From: Paulinella micropora | Lineage: Eukaryota; Cercozoa; Imbricatea; Euglyphida; Paulinellidae | NCBI GenBank assembly: GCA_019918135.1 | Contig: WBZZ01002564.1 | Span: forward strand, 1 to 64,000 | DNA: 64,000 nt | Reading direction: 5' to 3' | In this document: positions 20,809-31,965 of the stretch, piece by piece | Layout of the letters: the number at the start of each line of letters is the position of its first letter | Numbering within the stretch: position 1 is the first letter of the stretch | Notes under the pieces: model-generated | Database searches by the model: none | Seen by the model: the letters and a program-made list of their open reading frames with translations, nothing else | What the model was told of the DNA's origin: nothing | Made by a program: the position numbers and the translations under genes

Positions 20809-23109
20809 ATGCCTCTCCCCCCCCTGAAATCCGCCGTCCTACGGGTGCTGTCCTCCTCAGTATGCTCTTCCTCGCTCCTTCACCAATTTTCTCCCTGCTC
20901 CTTCTCAATACTCTCCTCCTCTACCGTCAGTTTCACACGCACGAGCACGTCCTGTCTTGCTTCCTCCAATCTAAGCTCCTGTGGACTCTATAATCGTCGA
21001 GGCTTTGCAACCAAGCCGCGATCAGACCCTAGCAAGAAGAAAGCATCTACAGATTCATCGAAAAAGAAAAAGAGAGCGTTTAGACGTGTGACGTTGGTTG
21101 GAGGGTTCGACGTGAAAACTGCTATCAGGCTAGCTAAAGCAACAGCGAGACACCACTTCGATGAGACTGTGGTCCGCTCGCCTCCATGTTCTCCATGTTT
21201 GCAATATCTGACACACAGTCTGTCGTTTCCACTGTTTGATAGGAAATGGCCTTCAACTTGGGTTTGGATGTGCGCAAGCCCGACCAGTCAGTGCGTTCGG
21301 TCACTACTCTCCCGCATGGCACAGGCAAAAAAGAAGCAATCGCCGTCTTCGCCACTGGCGAGAAGGCTGAGGAGGCTAGGAAGGCAGGTGCTCTCATAGT
21401 TGGAGGCAAGGAACTCGCCGACGAGGTCTGGTCAAACTCTGTCTCTCGTCTCGCTACTTGGCAATGAATGTCATTTTTGACAGGTAGCCTTGTCCTTCAC
21501 TAACTTTTCCCTTTTCTGCGTGGTTAGATCGCTGCAGGAAAGATCGAGTTCACTAAATGTTTCGCCACTCCAGACATGATGCCAATCGTTGCCCGCGTGG
21601 CCCGTGTGCTGGTACTCCTGCCTTCCCTCTTGATTGATTGTAGTTTTCATCGATAAAATGTGCCGTCCGATGCGGGTCTTCTTTTTCGTTTTGGATGCTA
21701 CCCTGGCGCACTGGGCTGAGGTGGCTCGGAGTATGTGTGTCCACAAGAGAAGGCGACAAGCAAAACAAAACAAAACAACAACAACAACAACAACAACAAC
21801 AAACAAAAAAACAACAACAACAACAACAAAAATGTAAGCGAGTGCTGTGCGACACAGGGTCCGCGTGGGCTGATGCCGAACCCCAAGTCGGGCACCATGG
21901 TAGTGGACATCGGGCCCGCCGTGAAAGCCGCCACCAAAGGCCAGGTTTCCTCCTACACACATAGCGCACATGCTTGCACAGACCTGTACATGTGTATGCG
22001 TGTAACGTACATATATGCCTACATACTTACTTACATACAGGCATACAGACAGACATTCCTGCTTTGGTGTGTGCAGGTGCAGTTCCGGACAGACAAGCAC
22101 GGCGTGGTGCACACCTCCATAGGCAAACTCAGCTTCTCGGTCAGCCTTCTTGCCAACAAGCCTGGGCAGAGAGACAGAGACCAGAGACCAGAGACAGAGA
22201 CAGAGAGAGACACACACACAGAGGGGGGGGGGGTGATGGGACGACAAGTTCTGCATGGAGAGTAGAACAAGGGGCAGGGCACGCACACGCACGTCGCCTG
22301 TCGCGCCGTGTGCAGGACCAGGAACTGGAAGAGAACCTGGAGACCTTCGTCAAGGCGCTCGAGGAGTCCAAACCACCCGGCGCACGCGGTCAGAACGACA
22401 CCTATATCTGTATCTATATCTATCTCTATCTCTCTATCTTCTCTATATCTAGATTTGTATCTGTATCTGTATCAATATCTATATGTGTGTGTGTTTTGTG
22501 TGTGTGTGTGTGTGTTTCTTCCTGAATGTTTAGTTGTGTATTGCGTGTGCAGGCATGTTTATTCGCGGCGCCTTCATCTGCACCACGCATGGCCAGTCGG
22601 TCACCACCTTCCTTCTCCTCTCGCCTTCCTCGCCTTCCTCCTCCCTCCTTCCTCCTCTTCCTCCCCTCCTCCTCGTCCCTTCCTCTCCTTCCTCCTCCTT
22701 CCTCCTCCTTCCTCCTCTTCCTCCTCTTCCTCCTCCTCTTTTCTTCCTTCATCTTCCTTCCTTCGAAAAGTGCCATGGCAGCCATGTGCGAGCAGGGTGC
22801 GGCGCCGTTTAGGGGAGGGACAGCTAAAATGTGGTGTGTGGTTGGGTGGCAGGTGCAGCTTGACCTCAGGCTGCCGCCCTTCGGCAAAGGCGCCGCACAG
22901 ACCCGCGCCTCCTCCATCGTGCAACTGGTCCCTTTGTGTTGCTGCTGCTGCTCTACTACGTCTACTACTGCTGCTACTACTACTATTAATCCATTACTGT
23001 TTCCTGTCATTACTGCCTGTCGCAGGCTAGGAAGGAGGGTTTGTTGCACTACGCTAGACTGCAGACGGAGCACAGCAAGCAGGCTCAACAGGAACCAAGC
23101 GCATCTTGA
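20809..23109 (+). CDS. Mitochondrial ribosomal protein uL1 (nine exons)
   Basis: Ribosomal protein L1 of the organellar large subunit, which forms the L1 stalk near the E site. Exons with GT-AG borders and consistent phase: 20,809-21,171; 21,243-21,425; 21,528-21,611; 21,858-21,944; 22,077-22,139; 22,316-22,388; 22,553-22,599; 22,853-22,927; 23,026-23,109. Key segments in order: AFNLGLDVRKPDQSVRSVTT and LPHGTGKKEAIAVFA (exon 2); AAGKIEFTKCFATPDMMPIV (exon 3); GPRGLMPNPKSGTM, the L1 signature (exon 4); VHTSIGKLSF (exon 5); LEENLETFVKALEESKPPGA (exon 6); and a short C-terminal tail. The first ~70 residues are rich in Ser, Leu and Arg with few acids (NRRGFATKPRS), fitting a mitochondrial presequence; a plastid target is less likely but possible. 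The start is the first ATG after a poly-A tract. Confidence 0.92.
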
Positions 23110-23339
23110 TGTGCGGCTTACCCGTTCTCTTGCCATCGCTTGTGCCGGTACAAGTGAAGCATGTTGCATTTACTTCTAGTTCTAAGTGGCTCAAGTTGTT
23201 AACGCATGTATTAATAACATAAATTAGTACTGTAAAAATGTTTAAACTTATTATGAAGAATACTGTATTACTTACAGTAAATATTAAATATGAACACACA
23301 AAAAATTATTACTAGCTAAGTAACTTACATTAATAATAT

Positions 23340-23680
23340 TGTATCAGACTGAGCACCTTAACGACCGGCCAAAACCTTTACCGTTGATAATAAAATTTTT
23401 TGACCGGTTCATTAGATTCTCCTCTGCACGACGTTTCGACTTCACTAACTAGTTTCCGATTCCGTTCAGAAATGATTTCAAACGATCAAGTCAAAGTTCT
23501 TTTTAGAAAGGATCAACTATTGCATTTTCCCCACTCAATCAGCTTTTCCCCCCGATTTCCAGTGAAACACGCACCGGCGTTGCTGTAAATTTGTGGACAA
23601 GGAAACACGAGTGACGGGAAAACAATATTTAACTGTCTTTTTAAGGCTACGTGCCGTTTCCAGTCATTTTCGCCTAGTAA
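23340..23680 (+). repeat. Diverged dispersed repeat, copy B
   Basis: Plus-orientation copy of the repeat whose inverted partner is at 9290-9645. Shared blocks include GACTGAGCAC, TTAGATTCTCCTCTGC and CGACGTTTCGACTTCACTAA. It lies just upstream of the piggyBac-like element and may be part of that element's non-coding end or an independent repeat. Confidence 0.75.
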
Positions 23681-23843
23681 ATTCAAAAACCTTGAAGCAA
23701 AAGTGTACGGGAAGCGAGTGTGAAAATTTTAGGAAAAATCTTCGAGTTGAAGTTATTATTTTTTTTTTATAGACGGGTGCCATCATACTGCACTTTTTCC
23801 ACGTAAACGTGCCTCAACTTGAAAATGATTTTTTAGCAGAAAC

Positions 23844-25940
23844 ATGGAGGTGGGTGACCCCCTATCCGTGGCTGTAGAGAAGCTGGGAAAGGCTTGGGCA
23901 CGCCAAAAATTTAGCGATCCTCTCTACAAGGACATCAGTGCTTTGGGTGTTTTGAAGGAAAAAGAAACCAAGCACAAAAAAGCACTTGTTACCCTCCACT
24001 TTGACAAGCAGGACTATTTCTTCTTTTCCAAGCTTTTGCGACCCCAGCCCGACCATGCCGGGTCAGACCTGCATTTCGTCGATGCTGCGGGAGAAGAGAT
24101 CAAAGGTGAGGTTTCAGATCAGTGAGGAGGAGGAGGAACCCCCAAACCCTCAACCCGAAGTGAAAGATGCTGTTCCCCAGGAAGACGAAGACAGTGCTGA
24201 GGAAGAGGGAGGTGAAGAAGAAAACCTTCCCTCGTACAATCCGTGTCCATATTCACAAGAAGAAGTAGATGGGGAGACGGCCAAACTATTGGCCAATGAT
24301 ATGAAGTGGAACATGGGTCCACATGTGGTGGATTGGGGAGCTGGTCGCCCTGTACATAAGGCCAATACCACCTTGGCACACGATGCGGGACCCTGCATGT
24401 AAGCTCTTTCACCCTTCTCCCCTCTGCGCTCTCACTTCAAAAAAAAAAAAAATCCAGTCAACCTCACATTCACCATGACTTTTTGAATAGTTTTCTTTTT
24501 GTTCTTTTTTTTTTGAATTTGTTGTCGTTTCAGGGAATTATAGTTACAAAGTCACACTTCATGTCTGCTTTTGCTAACTTGTTTTCTCTCTTTTTCGTAT
24601 GTCCCATTACAATACAATTTCAGGTTTTTTTTGCACCCCCCTGTCAATTTTTTTTTCCTCTTTCGTTCACAGGCACTTTCTTCACTTCTTGCCGCATGAA
24701 GCAGTTCATACCATCGTTCGCCTGACTAACGAGGAGCTGGAGAAGGAGCGAGAACCCCGTCTGCGGCAGGCCCTCACCTTTCAGGAGTTTTTAGTCTTCA
24801 TTGGGCTCCTTATCAAAATCTCTCTGGCGGACCGAGGTCGTAGGCGTGCACACTGGGCCCCCACATCAGGACACGGTGCAGACGGGCTTCCGGGGGATGG
24901 ATTTGGTAACATAATGGGGTGCAATCGGTTCGATGCTATCTTGAAAAATTTGAGGCTAGGCCCCCCTGCAAATGAAGAGGACCCTTTTTTGCCAGTTCGT
25001 TCATTCATGCAGGCCGTGGATGCCACAGCAAGTAAAGCCATAGTCCCGGGCAACATTCTCGTGGTAGATGAGAGTATGGGTCAATTTACGGGGGTGGGTA
25101 TGCCAGGCCAAATGGTTGTCCCCCGCAAGCCTATTCCTGTTGGCAGAGAATATCATACAGTGTGTGATGTTGAAACAGGCATATGCATAGGCATGGAATG
25201 TGTGGAGGGTAGGGATAGGTATAGGCTAAAAGAATTAGTAGATGAGTTTGGGGTCACTACTGCTACTACTTTGCGCCTAACAAAACCATGGTGGGGGAGT
25301 GGTCGAATTGTTGTTGGTGATTCGTGGTTTGCTTCTGTTAAGACAGCTACTGAAGTGAAGAAGAGGGGGTTAGATTTTGTAGGCCAGGTGAAGACTGCGC
25401 ATTCAGGGTTTCCCAAAATGCTTTTGTGGAGTCAGAGGCGTCCTAAGAAAGGCGATTAGCTTCAGTCACATGCATGCATGAGGGGGTGGAGCTGCTTGCA
25501 ATCAATCAAAACGATCACAACCAGCAGCAAATTATCGCAACTTGCTCCACAACTTTGCCTGGCAAACCCAGAGAGAACCGCCCTCGCACAGCCTGCCCCC
25601 AGCCAGCATAACATGCAGGATAGCTTTGCCCCATGCATGCAACTCCTCAAATACCCACAGGTACCCATGGCCGACAAAATGAGAAAAAAAAGGGATCTAG
25701 GACACAACTATAACGAAGGTTTGGAGAGGTCAAAAAGACGTAAATGTGTAGTTTGTCTGCATGCCTTTTCAGAGAAGGTATCTTACACTATGTTTTATTG
25801 TGCTACCTGTGGGCCAGATGTGCCGCTGTGTGTGTGTGGGGGGGGGGGGGCGGGCGAACATGTCACTCGTGGCACAAACAGCACGGAATCCCTCAAAAAA
25901 ATGTAAAACGCCGTCGTATTAATCAATCTGACTCTTAATG
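23844..25940 (+). pseudogene. piggyBac-family transposase, broken
   Basis: Cut-and-paste DDE transposase of the piggyBac type. A first frame (from ATG 23,844) and a second acidic frame (ISEEEEEPPN...KWNMGPHVVDW) are offset by one base near 24.1 kb. An apparent intron at 24,399-24,672 (GTAAGC...CACAG) joins PCM to HFLHFLPHEAVHTIV in phase. The catalytic body shows FQEFLVFIGLLIKISL, NIMGCNRFDAILKNLRL, the first aspartate in NILVVDESMGQFTG and the second in IVVGDSWFASVKTA. An in-frame TAG at 25,457 follows, and the stretch that normally holds the third catalytic aspartate was not found. A C-terminal cysteine-rich domain is recognisable (RKCVVCLHAFSEK, YCATCGPDVPLC) and is broken at a G-run near 25,840. 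The enzyme is probably inactive. Confidence 0.85.
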
Positions 25941-26180
25941 ACCTTGTGGTTGCCAGGTGGCAACTCAGCTGAAAATCATCTTCAAAGGGGGGGCGGCAGA
26001 CAATGGGCATTGGGCACTAAAAACTTTTGTAATAAATTTTATTTTATTTTAATACTTGAAAATGAAAGAAATAGCTGTATTATTAATAAATTTCACGATT
26101 TTATTATTTTTTTCTTTTTCTGAAGTATTTGAAATCCGGTTGCCACATGGCAACCATGCACATGCACTTAAACATTATAT
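25941..26180. repeat. GGTTGCCA palindromes, possible piggyBac 3' end
   Basis: Two short inverted repeats, GTTGCCA/TGGCAAC at about 25,949-25,966 and GGTTGCCA/TGGCAACC at about 26,138-26,155, lie downstream of the transposase, followed by TTAA at about 26,168. piggyBac elements insert at TTAA and often carry internal inverted repeats near their ends. I found no matching 5' terminal repeat, so the boundary is tentative. Confidence 0.4.
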
Positions 26181-26411
26181 GACTGTTAACTAGAAACGAA
26201 AAGACACTATCCGTTTGAGAACTGGAGACCTCACAATCTACGACTCACTCTCGATCGTAAGTTGCTTCCAAGCCTGCAAAGAGTTCGAAATTACGTACTA
26301 TATTAATACAATAAACGAAGTGACCTCTCTACTGTATTCAAGTACTGGTATTTCACCTGCTCTCACAGAGTCAGGACTCAATGCAGCCAGTGTTCTAAAT
26401 ATTAATCATGA

Positions 26412-26603
26412 TGTTGGAACTAATAATTAATGAATAGTTATGGACCGGCCGTATCGGAGTAACGGTGTCGTTAGAGCCATTACTTATGATCCGGCCAGTC
26501 AAGTTACGTGGCGCGTCTGTTGGCGCCTTTTCTCATTAAAGTTGTTGTAGTTGAGAGTGTAGTTGCTATCATAGATTGCTTTAGTAATAACAGTAGTCTA
26601 ACA
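26412..26603 (+). repeat. Copia 5' LTR (192 bp)
   Basis: Begins TGTTGGAACTAATAATTAAT and ends AATAACAGTAGTCTAACA, with the TG...CA termini expected of LTRs. The sequence just inside, GGATATCGAGCC, is where a tRNA primer site would lie and loosely resembles the initiator-tRNA-type site used by many copia elements. Confidence 0.95.
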
Positions 26604-26974
26604 GGATATCGAGCCTTGATTAGCGAACTCTGCGCCAACAGCTTTAATCAGTTGCACTTAGTCTGAAAGGAGAGGCAGTAGGCCTTCAACAGAAAAGTGC
26701 GAGGATCGACGTGCTGCAGGCAGTCGACATCATCCCGTGGGTAGGCAGAAGGCACCCACCTCAAACGTGTCTATCAGCTAGACAGCATAGCATAGACACA
26801 AATAGCTATTCCTCCATTTCTACTTAATTGTAGGAATTTTATTGGTAGTTGAGTTTAGCTCCTACCTTCCGCACTTTGGTCCAACATGGCAAACACCATG
26901 TTTGGAATGTCGATGAACAGAGGGTTTAAAGTGGACCCACCGCCATTTAACAGCAGAGACCCAGATTGGGATAA

Positions 26975-27904
26975 TTGGGAATATGGGTTCCTTGCTGTCC
27001 TGGCGATCTGTGTCCCTTAGCGATAGGGGAGCTACCTCCCCACAAACGACACCCTCTGTTTACACAAGCTAAGCTGACAGTTTCTTTCAATCTACCTACT
27101 GAACCACCTCTTTCACCTTCCGGAGATAGCGAGGACGACAGTCAGGACAGGGCAGAGAGTAAGAAACCTACAGCTGCAGTAAAGAAAGAACCTACCAGCT
27201 CTTCCTCCAGCTCTGCCTTACCTGTCAAAAAAGAACAAGACCTTAGAACTAGTTCTGCTTTGCCTGATCCTTCTTCCTCCCTAGAAACTGCTAAGCATAA
27301 AGAGCCTGATGAGAGTTCGGTCCCTATACTAACTACCGCATCTAGACCAAACCCCCTTCTTACATCTTTTGCTATAACTAATTACTACCAGCAGGTTGAA
27401 GAAAGAGATAGACTGAAACATAACGGATTTATCTTTGCTCTCTTAATTCAGTCCTGCTCTAAGGACAAGGAAGCTATGTCTGTGATCAGAACAGCGGGGT
27501 CAGACGGAGTCGAATGTTTCATGGCACTGAGGAAGAGATATGGAGGTCTTGATCTTGTCAAATGGAAAGAAAGACAAGACTTCCTTGACCTTTCTTACCC
27601 CAAAAAGGTTCAAGACGTAAGACCCTGGTTGACTCTCTTTCACAGCAATATTGCTGATCAAGAGTCAGTTATGAAAGTCCCATACCCAGAACTCGTAAAG
27701 ATAGAAATGATCATGAAAAAGATCGAACACCTGACCGAGTTCGACAGTTTTCGCAACAAGGTCACCAGCCTCCTTCCGGAGGAACGACCGGGTTGGGAAT
27801 CCTTTGTAAAAGTAATTGAACAGGTTGCTCAAACAGAGGAATCAAAAAACAAAATGAAGAAACTTACTCGTCATCTGGTGTGGGAACTAAAAGCGACCCC
27901 ATAA
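26975..27904 (+). CDS. Copia Gag
   Basis: A 309-codon frame. The first ~110 residues are a Ser/Pro/Lys-rich disordered stretch. The remainder is helical and Gag-like: ITNYYQQVEERDRLKHNGFI, CFMALRKRYGGLDLVKWKER, PWLTLFHSNIADQES and LTRHLVWELKATP. It would form the virus-like particle. An ATG is present, but a start further upstream near 26,886 (MANTMFGMSMNRGFK in another frame) suggests the true N-terminus may be separated by a frame change. The nucleocapsid frame overlaps its end. Confidence 0.75.
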   Translation: MGIWVPCCPGDLCPLAIGELPPHKRHPLFTQAKLTVSFNLPTEPPLSPSGDSEDDSQDRAESKKPTAAVKKEPTSSSSSSALPVKKEQDLRTSSALPDPSSSLETAKHKEPDESSVPILTTASRPNPLLTSFAITNYYQQVEERDRLKHNGFIFALLIQSCSKDKEAMSVIRTAGSDGVECFMALRKRYGGLDLVKWKERQDFLDLSYPKKVQDVRPWLTLFHSNIADQESVMKVPYPELVKIEMIMKKIEHLTEFDSFRNKVTSLLPEERPGWESFVKVIEQVAQTEESKNKMKKLTRHLVWELKATP

Positions 27905-29412
27905 CAGTCAACCTTATGGGAAACCAAGCTGGTAAGGTATCCCAAGGTTGCTACAACTGTCTTGGGGATCATCAAATCACGATTTGCATTGTCCCCTGTA
28001 ATCTTCCCGAGTGTCCTCGAGACGGACATGTCCCGGTGAATTGCCCCATAAGGAAGAAGGCAGCAAGATTATTCAACTTAGCAAAGGGTGTAGGAGAGCT
28101 GAGTCTGACCAGGACAGATAAGACTAAGGAGGGTAAAGGGAAGAGAAAGATGAGACGACAGAAGAAAGAAGTAGGGAAGGAGAAAAGGAAGTTGAAATCA
28201 TCTGATTTCATCAAGAAGAGTACAGCAAAGACAAAGACGATTAGTCTGAACGCAGGAGGTTCTGACTCCTCTTCTGGTAGTTCTGAAAAAGAAGAAGAGG
28301 AGTCCGAAGCTCATGATTCAGACGAAGAGTCTAGTACTCATGATGAGGATGGAGGTGAGGAGGGAGTAGGGGAAATAGGGTACATCAATCACATGTTAAG
28401 CATAAATATGATGAAGAGAGAGGAAACAGACGAAGAAGAACCAAATCCCTCACTCGACAACACCCCACCCACTTCCTCTTTTGAACAACAACCACCGCCA
28501 CACCACACATCAGAATTGAAGGACAAGAAGGAAAAGAGCAACACACACGCACAAGATATGTCTGCTCCCCCTCGTGTCCCTCGATCTACTCCTTTCATTC
28601 CTCTCCTGAAAGACAACGGCTTCGTCAATTCCCTTGACATAGTGGGCGACCCAACACCTCTTGGGGTAATATACCCTATGGAGGAGGGATGGGGGCTTCG
28701 TCGTGTCAAGGGAGGATACAGGAAGGTCCTAAGGAAGTCCCGGAATTCTATTTACTTTCACTTACGTGAGGACGATGGACCGTTGCTCAATCTGTGGGCA
28801 CACCCCATCAGGGGAAGTGCGACCATTGTTTCAAATTCGAAACCATGTGAAGGGTTTAATGCACACAATACACGTTTTTCATGGAAACTAGGGGCCGCCC
28901 GGGGCAAAACCAGATCAGGCGGCGAATGTGCCCAGAGGATGGAAAAACGGGGTTGTGATTTTTGTTCCCACCATATCGGCTGTGAGCGAAATAGGGATGA
29001 CTTATTAGCAGTAGTTAGGGCACAGCTGAACGCGGGGGGTACACCATGGCACTCTGGGTTAATGGTAGCCCCTATGGACTGGATTACACGTCAGTGGATT
29101 AGGACAGACGAAATATCCCCCCCTGCTCAGTCTGTTCCTCTCACGAACTGGATTTGCCCTACCTGTAATGATCAGTTTCTCTCTCAAAACAGCCTTGGCT
29201 TCCATCTCCCCATTTGCGGACGGAGGACGTCATCTTCCTCACACACATCACCACCCAGACATGTCTCTTCTCATAGCTCTAGTGCTTCATCATCTTCTCT
29301 CACAAGACATACTCTCCCTACTTCAACTGTACAACGTTCTGACTCAAACATTGAAACGAGTGAGAACGTTGAGGCTGCAGTAGGGGTAAACAACCAAAGA
29401 AGAGAGAGGTGA
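27880..29412 (+). CDS. Copia nucleocapsid-like zinc-finger frame
   Basis: A 510-codon frame overlapping the end of Gag by 25 bases in another phase. Near its start is a cysteine-rich knuckle region (CYNCLGDHQITICIVPCNLP, then CPRDGHVPVNCPIRKK). An acidic Ser-rich stretch (SDSSSGSSEKEEEESEAHDS) follows, then a charged middle, and near the C-terminus a C-x2-C...H-x3-C finger (WICPTCNDQFLSQNSLGFHL). This is longer than usual for a copia nucleocapsid and may include a lineage-specific extension. A frameshift relative to Gag is needed for a joined product. Confidence 0.6.
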   Translation: MGTKSDPITVNLMGNQAGKVSQGCYNCLGDHQITICIVPCNLPECPRDGHVPVNCPIRKKAARLFNLAKGVGELSLTRTDKTKEGKGKRKMRRQKKEVGKEKRKLKSSDFIKKSTAKTKTISLNAGGSDSSSGSSEKEEEESEAHDSDEESSTHDEDGGEEGVGEIGYINHMLSINMMKREETDEEEPNPSLDNTPPTSSFEQQPPPHHTSELKDKKEKSNTHAQDMSAPPRVPRSTPFIPLLKDNGFVNSLDIVGDPTPLGVIYPMEEGWGLRRVKGGYRKVLRKSRNSIYFHLREDDGPLLNLWAHPIRGSATIVSNSKPCEGFNAHNTRFSWKLGAARGKTRSGGECAQRMEKRGCDFCSHHIGCERNRDDLLAVVRAQLNAGGTPWHSGLMVAPMDWITRQWIRTDEISPPAQSVPLTNWICPTCNDQFLSQNSLGFHLPICGRRTSSSSHTSPPRHVSSHSSSASSSSLTRHTLPTSTVQRSDSNIETSENVEAAVGVNNQRRER

Positions 29413-29527
29413 GGGAGAGACGATGACAGACAAAGACGATGATGAAACCATCTCTTAAGCTACTCCTTAAAAGTCTTCCTCTTCTTTTCTTGCATCATCT
29501 GTACAACGCTCAAACTCTAAGAAAGAG

Positions 29528-30557
29528 ATGAGTAAGAGCGTTGAGGATGAGGCAGGGGGCGAAGAGGGGGAGAACAAAAGAGCACGCCCATTGTCTGTTC
29601 GTCGTATCGCGCATTTCCCTTCACCACGCCTTGCACCTAGCGAGTTGTATGAAGGGAGGGAGAGAGAGTTAGAGAGAGATAGGATTAGGAGAGACCCCAC
29701 AGTCGCATGGAGATGGGATGAGGGGAAGATGGTGATAACAGGGGGAAATGGAGAAATATCATCTATTGGAGAGATACACAGACTGTTCGGTGCGTTAGCA
29801 GAGGGTGCTAGAGAGATAGAGGTGAGAGATTCTCTTATTACCGGAAGAGACGGGGAAGTTAACGAGTTCTATCTTGAGCTCTACATGGATATTGAAAGTT
29901 TCGCTATTTCCATGGCCCACGAATGGAACAACCCTTTTGTGAGGGGGCTCGTTGCGGCATTTCCTCATCTAAGAACTCGATTACTGGAATACCGGGAATA
30001 TCTGCAAAGGATAGGGATAGAGGGGGAGAACGTACGAGATATCCCTCCATCAAGACCTAGCACATTGCCCAACCCCACCTCAAACATTTCACCCCCATCT
30101 GAGAAAGATTGTGCCATAATGATGCATGAGAGCGAGGGAGATGAGGGAGAGACACCAGAAAAGACTATGGCGGGGATGGTTTGGGTAGACGATAGTGGGG
30201 CTAGTGAATCCCAATCACCCCGTAAGGATGTGTTCGTGAGGTTGAAGCATAACCCTCAAAAGTTCGAAAGGGAGTATTAAGACGGAGTACAAAGGGAAAG
30301 TCTTAATGCAACTCTCTGAAGCAAACGCAGAACCGGTTCAGGTGTATGATTCACACACGATATACAACCCTCACTTGAGTTACGGTTTAGTCGCCACTTC
30401 GGCTTGGTTGAAACAAGGACTGGCGGTAGTCCATCAAAACAACCAGGTGCTTGTGCTCAAGTCCCCAATCCATATCGATGAAAAACAGATTGTAGCTAGG
30501 GGAAGATCTTTGCCCAACAACCTGTTCGTCTTTGATCCCCCGGGAATAACCCTCTAG
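29528..30557 (+). pseudogene. Copia protease region
   Basis: The frame ending at 30,280 contains MVWVDDSGASES, carrying the DSGA active-site motif of copia aspartic proteases. After one frame change the next frame reads VYDSHTIYNPHLSYGLVATS, QVLVLKSPIHIDEKQIV and NNLFVFDPPGITL. The segment before the protease (from 29,528) is charged and unrecognised. The protease would process the polyprotein, but the frame break suggests it is not made intact. Confidence 0.7.
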
Positions 30558-30694
30558 ACCCAAATCAACGATACGAACCAGTCCCTCTCGAAAAGCAGAA
30601 TGTGAAGGTAGAGAAAGAGGGATCATCGTCCTCCACCGTCACATTCTGACTTCCCCCTGCGCCTCGCAGTCCTACACAACCAACAACCCTTCCC

Positions 30695-31965
30695 GTGTAC
30701 AATGATGTATATTGCAATGACGTCCCATGTTTATGTGAGGGGTGTCGCGACAGTAAATCATATGTCCCGTTGTCTTGCGAAATAAATACGGAAAAGGGTG
30801 AGAATTGTTCACAGAGTTTGGCTTGTTGCTTGGTCATGCCAAATGATGTATGTTCGCACACCTCACGAATTCAAGAACATGATGTTGGTTGCCGAATGTC
30901 AAAAACATTGAATCCTGTTGTCCGACCCACACATAGTGAGCATATACACGCCACCGTCTTCCACCGAATGTGTAAACATAGAGGGGTAAAGGCTATGGAA
31001 AGAATGGCTCACTATATGGGGGTGAAAATACTATTAGTAGGGGTATGATGGCGAGAAAGGATTATGAAGTGTGAGTACTGTTTAAGGAATAAGATAAAGA
31101 AAGCACCTCATTTCCACAAAAACCATCACATTGTTGAACGTCGTTCCGGGGTTCATATTTCAATGGACACACAAGGATGGTGGAATACGATATCATGGGA
31201 TGGTAAGCGATGCAATGTCTCGCTTCAAATTTCGAGCTCGACTATTATTTCCGTCATAAGAATGAATTTTTTCCGTGTTTTATTAAGGCCGTTGCTTTCT
31301 TTGAAAGACATACAAACCGGAAAGTCAAATTTATTACCTGTGACAAAGAATATGGTCGATATGATACCTTTCAGGAGTGGGTTAATGTTAATCAGCCTAT
31401 CTTAATTGAGGCTCCAACGGCGGAGAAACAGGCAGTCTCAAAGCTAGAGAGGTCCCACCAAACCAACGGTGGGCCTGCTAGGGCGATGCTTAGCGATGCT
31501 GAGCTCCCTCCAAAGTTCTGGACGGAGATGGAAAGAAACGCCACTTATATTAACAACCTCCTCCCGATAGCCAAAGGACCCTTTAAGGGTAAGTCCCCTT
31601 TCGAAGTCATTCACCGCCGGAAACCATACCTACACCACCTTTGCCCCACTGGTTGCGCTGCAGTGATGAAGGTTAAGGCTCGGCGGGGGAAAGGCGAGAG
31701 AGGAAAGAAAGTTATCTTTTTAGGTTACGAACGTAATACCGGGTATTATCGTGTTTATGATCCCGTCGCGCGCATAATACACAGTAATGCCCGGGATTTT
31801 ATGTTCGATGTATGGAGACTGGGCAAACGAGAGGCTCCAAAGACCTCGAAGGAACAGCAGAGGAGGGTATGTTTTCGGTCGGATGGAAATCGACCACACC
31901 CTCTGCTGTTCTGCCCCCAGTTAACACACCACCAAAAGAGAATGTTAGCTTCGACGTACCAGTAA
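30695..31965 (+). pseudogene. Copia integrase
   Basis: A pre-integrase zinc-binding segment is visible as HATVFHRMCKHRGVKAMER followed, after stops, by CEYCLRNKIKKAPHFHKNHH (HHCC pattern). The core continues in two frames: SGVHISMDTQGWWN (first aspartate), VKFITCDKEYGRYDTFQEWV (second aspartate) and EKQAVSKLERSHQTNGGPAR (region of the catalytic glutamate). The core's end, PPKFWTEMERNATYINNLLP, GKSPFEVIHRRKPYLHHLCP and KVIFLGYERNTGYYRVYDP, is typical of copia. At least one stop and one frameshift divide it. Confidence 0.85.

Noticed and set aside
20670..20810. Frame with a poly-lysine run before the uL1 gene
   Set aside because: It is the poly-A tract; the uL1 protein starts at ATG 20,809 with a presequence.
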